A model generated the notes under the pieces. That model was given only the letters and a program-made list of their open reading frames with translations. It was not told where the DNA came from and did not search any database. The translations under genes were made by a program, and so were the position numbers. A DNA stretch of 61,547 nt from Candidatus Scatomonas pullistercoris. GTDB lineage: Bacteria; Bacillota; Clostridia; Lachnospirales; Lachnospiraceae. The stretch is taken from assembly GCA_018713515.1 (NCBI GenBank), contig DVOO01000024.1:1-61547 (forward strand). Direction: 5' to 3'. Of this stretch, positions 58,040 to 61,547 are shown piece by piece (positions within the stretch are counted from its first letter, which is position 1; each line of letters starts with the position of its first letter).

Positions 58040-59996
58040 AATAAAACGGATGAAGGAACTGGCAGAGCTTCTGAACAGGGCCAGCCGGTCCTACTATGCG
58101 GAAGACCAGGAAATCATGAGCAACTATGAATATGACAAGCTGTATGAGGAGCTGGAAGCGTTGGAAAAGCAGACCGGCACGGTTCTGTCCGGTTCTCCCA
58201 CCGTCCGGGTGGGATATGAGGCGGTGGAAGAGCTGCCGAAGGAGACACACCCAACCCCTATGCTTTCTCTGGACAAGACAAAGGATGTGGAGGAACTGCG
58301 GGCTTTTATCGGAAATCAGCCTTCGCTGCTGTCATGGAAGCTGGATGGTCTGACGATCGTTCTGACATATCGGGGAGGAGAACTGTTCAAGGCGGTTACC
58401 CGGGGAAACGGAACGGTGGGGGAAGTAGTAACAAATAATGCCAGAGTTTTTGAGAGCCTTCCCCTGAAAATTCCGTATCCGGGAGAGCTGGTGCTCCGGG
58501 GAGAAGCGTTCATCACCTATTCAGACTTCGAGAAGATCAACGAGGAGATTGAAGATGTGGACGCGCGGTATAAAAATCCGAGAAATCTCTGCAGCGGTTC
58601 CGTGCGGCAGCTGAACAATGAGATCACGGCCCACCGTCACGTGCATTTTCAGGCCTTCGGCCTGGTGCAGGCCGAGGGTGTGAATTTTCAGAATTCCAGA
58701 AGAAGACAGATGGAGTGGCTTCAGGATCAGGGCTTTGTCTGTGTGGAATACCGCATGGTGACGGCGGAGACGCTGGATGCGGCGATGACGTATTTTTCTG
58801 AACAGGTGAAAGAGAATGATTTTCCCTCAGACGGCCTGGTAGCTCTCTACGATGACATCGCCTACGGGGAGAGTCTTGGCGCAACAGCAAAATTCCCGCG
58901 GAATTCCTATGCTTTTAAATGGGCAGATGAAAAAAGGAGTACGCATCTTCTGGAAATAGAGTGGAGTCCCTCCCGGACAGGCCTGCTGAATCCGGTAGCC
59001 ATCTTTGAACCGGTGGAACTGGAAGGCACCACCGTGTCCAGGGCCAGTGTCCATAATATCAGCATTATGAGAGATCTGGAGCTGGGTGTGGGGGATGAGA
59101 TTGAAGTATACAAGGCAAATATGATCATCCCGCAGATCGCGGAGAATCTCACCCGCAGCGGCGTGGGGGATATACCGGAGGAGTGTCCCGCCTGCGGCGG
59201 AGAAACCCGTATTTCTGACAGAGACGGCGTGGAGACACTGTACTGCACAAATCCGGATTGTCCGGCCAAGGCCATGAAGGCGTTTACCCTGTTTACGAGC
59301 CGGGACGCCATGAATATTGAAGGGCTGTCGGAGGCAACGCTGGAAAAATTTATGGCCCATGGATTTATTCATAATTTCAGCGATATTTTCAGGTTGGACC
59401 GGCATCGGGAGGAGATTGTAGAGATGGACGGATTCGGGGAAAAATCCTACGAGAAGCTGTGGCAGGGGATTGAAAAGGCACGGGAGACCACGCTGCCCCG
59501 GATGATCTACGCGCTGGGCATTCCGGGGATCGGGGCCGCCAATGCAAAGGCGATCTGCCGGGCCCTTGATTCAGATCCGGAAAAAGTGCGCAGAGCCGTC
59601 TCGGAAGAGCTGTGTTCCATCGACGGGATCGGAGAGGTGCTGGGAAATAGCTTTGAGGAATGGTGGAAAGACGAGAAGCATCAGAAAGAGTTTGACCGCC
59701 TGCTGGCGCAGGTTCACCTTCATAAGGAACAGGGCGGCGGACCGGAAAAGCTGAAGGGCAGGACTTTTGTAATCACCGGAAGCCTGGAGCATTTCGCCAA
59801 CCGGAATGCGCTGAAGGAGCTGATCGAGAAGCAGGGAGGAAAGGTAACCGGCAGTGTCACGGGAAAGACGGATTTTCTGATCAACAATGACAGCCAGTCC
59901 GGTACGGCCAAGAATAAGAAAGCCCGGGAGCTTGGCATTCCGGTAATCACCGAAAAAGATTTTCTGAATCTGCTGGATGAAGAGGAGAATCTGTGA
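58032..59996 (+). CDS. ligA: NAD-dependent DNA ligase, divergent LigA paralogue type
   Basis: 654 residues. Order: domain Ia, adenylation domain, OB fold, four-Cys zinc finger (CPACGG...YCTNPDCPAKAM), helix-hairpin-helix region (ALGIPGIGAANAKAI) and a C-terminal BRCT domain (KLKGRTFVITGSLEHFANRNALKELIEKQGGKVTGSVTGKTDFLI). The nucleophile Lys is K103 in WKLDG. Several normally conserved residues differ: the Y-H of domain Ia is Y-Y (residues 21-22), the Asp of the DAEYD motif is Asn (NYEYD, residue 31), the Glu two before the Lys is Ser, and TRGDG reads TRGNG. It is probably a second, specialised LigA; activity is uncertain. Confidence 0.92.
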   Translation: MDEIKRMKELAELLNRASRSYYAEDQEIMSNYEYDKLYEELEALEKQTGTVLSGSPTVRVGYEAVEELPKETHPTPMLSLDKTKDVEELRAFIGNQPSLLSWKLDGLTIVLTYRGGELFKAVTRGNGTVGEVVTNNARVFESLPLKIPYPGELVLRGEAFITYSDFEKINEEIEDVDARYKNPRNLCSGSVRQLNNEITAHRHVHFQAFGLVQAEGVNFQNSRRRQMEWLQDQGFVCVEYRMVTAETLDAAMTYFSEQVKENDFPSDGLVALYDDIAYGESLGATAKFPRNSYAFKWADEKRSTHLLEIEWSPSRTGLLNPVAIFEPVELEGTTVSRASVHNISIMRDLELGVGDEIEVYKANMIIPQIAENLTRSGVGDIPEECPACGGETRISDRDGVETLYCTNPDCPAKAMKAFTLFTSRDAMNIEGLSEATLEKFMAHGFIHNFSDIFRLDRHREEIVEMDGFGEKSYEKLWQGIEKARETTLPRMIYALGIPGIGAANAKAICRALDSDPEKVRRAVSEELCSIDGIGEVLGNSFEEWWKDEKHQKEFDRLLAQVHLHKEQGGGPEKLKGRTFVITGSLEHFANRNALKELIEKQGGKVTGSVTGKTDFLINNDSQSGTAKNKKARELGIPVITEKDFLNLLDEEENL

Positions 59997-60049
59997 TATA
60001 GTAAGCGTATATTGTTTTGATCCAGTCAGTGAGATAGAAGGAGAAAGCC

Positions 60050-60979
60050 ATGCCAATTAAGATACAGAGTGATTTGCCGGCCAAGGAAATTCTGGAAAAG
60101 GAAAATATATTCGTCATGGATGAGGTGCGGGCACAGCATCAGGATATCCGTCCGCTTCAGATCCTGATTCTGAACCTGATGCCCCTGAAGGAGGAGACAG
60201 AGCTTCAGATTCTCCGGTGTCTGTCTAATTCGCCTCTGCAGGTAGATGTAACCTTCATGATGGTTTCCAGTCACGCGCCGAAGAACACTTCCCTGAGTCA
60301 TCTGAACAAATTTTACGTGCATTTTGATGATGTCAAGAAGGATTACTTTGACGGCATGATTATTACGGGAGCGCCCATTGAATTCCTGGAATTTGAGGAG
60401 GTGGATTTCTGGAAAGAGCTGACAACCATCATGGACTGGACGGATATCCATGTGACCTCCACTATGTACCAGTGCTGGGGCGCCCAGGCGGCCATGTATT
60501 ATTTCTATGGAATCCAGAAAAGGATTTTGCCTGAAAAAAAATTCGGGCTTTTCTGGCATAAGGTAAATAACCGTAAGATTCCTCTGGTGCGGGGCTTCGA
60601 CGATATGTTTCTGGCTCCCCATTCCCGCCATACGGAGGTGCGCCTGGAAGATGTAAAAGCCTGCCCGGAGATTACGGTGCTGGCAGAATCCGCTGAAGCG
60701 GGCTTCTTCCTCGGCATGTCGGACAATGGAAGAAAGGTGTTTATCCAGGGCCATCCGGAATACGACCGGGTAACGCTGGATCAGGAGTATAAGCGGGATC
60801 TGGCTAAGGGCCTGGATATCGCGCCGCCGGAGAATTATTACCGGGACGGAAACACGGAGATACGCCCGCTGCTCATGTGGAGAGCTCATTCTACAAACCT
60901 TTATATGAACTGGCTGAATTATTATGTATACCAGATCACGCCGTACAACCTGTACGGGGCGCCGGAATTCGGCAAGTAA
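60050..60979 (+). CDS. metA: Homoserine O-acyltransferase, acetyl-CoA type
   Basis: 309 residues, MetA family. The nucleophile is C142 in STMYQCWGAQA. Residue 111 (in GAPIEFLEF) is Glu; in this family Glu111 goes with acetyl-CoA and Gly111 with succinyl-CoA, so the product is probably O-acetylhomoserine, the first committed step to methionine. The rest of the family pattern is intact (RHTEVRLEDV, VFIQGHPEYD, WRAHSTNLYMNWLNYYVYQ). Only 53 bp precede the start, with no SAM riboswitch. It follows ligA. Confidence 0.95.
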   Translation: MPIKIQSDLPAKEILEKENIFVMDEVRAQHQDIRPLQILILNLMPLKEETELQILRCLSNSPLQVDVTFMMVSSHAPKNTSLSHLNKFYVHFDDVKKDYFDGMIITGAPIEFLEFEEVDFWKELTTIMDWTDIHVTSTMYQCWGAQAAMYYFYGIQKRILPEKKFGLFWHKVNNRKIPLVRGFDDMFLAPHSRHTEVRLEDVKACPEITVLAESAEAGFFLGMSDNGRKVFIQGHPEYDRVTLDQEYKRDLAKGLDIAPPENYYRDGNTEIRPLLMWRAHSTNLYMNWLNYYVYQITPYNLYGAPEFGK

Positions 60980-61154
60980 ACAGCGGATTCAGTATGGACG
61001 CGCAATGCCTTTAACGCAGCAGCAGGGAACATTTCATTGCCTATTGTCAAATACTGCATGGTACCCCTCCAATCTATTTTTCCCACAACACATGTCCTTC
61101 CCGGGTGTCCTTCTGCTGGGCGTCCCGGGATTTCTTAGGCATCTCATTTTTCAA

Positions 61155-61547
61155 TCAAGAAAAGCGATCCATTAATTCCCCGGCGGAATAGAGGGCTTCA
61201 AATAATCCGTGGCAATAAAGCTCCGGATCAAAGCAATCCCCCAGGATTCCGGAAAGCCGCTGCCGCAGGGGGGCAGCTTCCGGAGAAATATACCAGCGAT
61301 ACAGGATCTGGCAGGAAGTGTTGATATGGTTCCTGTAGGAACGGTAAAAGGGGCTGATTTCCGCGACGATCTCACTGAGCCTTGAAGAATATATTTTTAC
61401 CTCCGGAAGGAAAAAAACGGTGTAATTCTTTTTCCAGAAAGACAAAAGAGAATCGTTTTCCAGAAGCGAAGACAGCCCGTCCCGTATTTCCCTTGCATAA
61501 TCCTCGCACTGTTCCTGGCGAAGAGAAGAGATCCTGTCATAATGCAT
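61155..61547 (-). CDS. Unknown protein, cut at the window end
   Basis: 130 residues visible on the minus strand; ATG 61545-61547 is the last codon in view, so the true start may lie beyond. It is a soluble, Leu/Glu/Tyr-rich helical protein (ISSLRQEQCEDYAREIRDGLSSLLENDSLLSFWKKNYTVFFLPEVK) with a Cys near residue 83. I do not recognise the family. Confidence 0.5.
   Translation of the reverse strand: MHYDRISSLRQEQCEDYAREIRDGLSSLLENDSLLSFWKKNYTVFFLPEVKIYSSRLSEIVAEISPFYRSYRNHINTSCQILYRWYISPEAAPLRQRLSGILGDCFDPELYCHGLFEALYSAGELMDRFS

Noticed and set aside
59997-60049. SAM riboswitch before metA
   Set aside because: Only 53 bp separate ligA and metA, too short, and no aptamer core is seen.

Overview
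The window looks like a chromosomal segment of an anaerobic, Gram-positive, gut-type clostridium, most likely Lachnospiraceae. Evidence: moderately GC-rich genes with clear GGAGG-type ribosome binding sites and consensus sigma-A promoters; the Firmicutes gene order rimP-nusA-ylxR-ylxQ-infB-rbfA-nrnA-truB-ribF; a YlmC/YmxH sporulation-type protein; a clostridial anaerobic CO dehydrogenase; and the lysine (L-box) and preQ1-I riboswitches. Species cannot be read from the sequence.

Layout. 1-0.75 kb is the AT-rich 3' end of a large serine recombinase, the edge of a mobile element. 0.8-2.5 kb holds an XRE membrane regulator and an unknown membrane protein. 2.6-5.5 kb is a lysine-riboswitch-controlled amino-acid ABC transporter. 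5.7-9.6 kb has a SAM methyltransferase broken by one in-frame amber codon, a LysR regulator and a solitary divergent CODH gene (cooS). 9.7-12.1 kb (minus strand) is a queuosine/queuine salvage operon (nucleosidase QueK, ECF S-component QrtT, radical-SAM lyase QueL) behind a preQ1-I riboswitch whose 3' flank can mask the queK Shine-Dalgarno. 12.2-14.6 kb is lrgAB plus an M18 aminopeptidase. 14.8-20.5 kb carries greA, ftsH, glgB and an MscS channel, then an N-terminally truncated ROK gene. 21.5-29.9 kb is the rimP-ribF translation operon, with a 4x51-bp in-frame repeat in infB. 30-36 kb carries yerC, a TIM-barrel protein, hisH-hisF, ung, a lipid-linked-sugar flippase-like protein and an LCP protein. 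36.1-38.4 kb is an AraC regulator and a URO-D/corrinoid-methyltransferase-like protein. 38.5-40.1 kb has a small secreted protein and then a gene-poor, strongly structured region ending in a 19-bp inverted repeat and 3.4 copies of a 60-bp repeat directly before carAB. 44.4-46.2 kb pairs uppP with a DUF368 (PopT-type) gene. 46.3-50.7 kb has xpt, ylmC, nrdR and a COG2984-type ABC transporter. 50.8-61.5 kb holds an ArsR regulator, citrate synthase, a patatin, a YqeG phosphatase, efp, a DUF5688 protein, a small phasin-like protein, tRNA-Arg(CCG), a PT-repeat membrane protein, an RluF/RsuA-type pseudouridine synthase, a divergent second-type LigA, metA and the start of an unknown gene.

Functional themes: scavenging (lysine, queuosine, xanthine, a COG2984 ligand), envelope carrier-lipid recycling (uppP, DUF368, flippase-like, LCP), and translation. 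The items most worth follow-up are the structured repeat array in the carAB leader, the preQ1-switched salvage operon with an Asn in place of the usual nucleosidase His, the divergent LigA with altered NMN-site residues, and the single-base amber lesion in the methyltransferase. All calls come from reading the sequence; no database search was run.
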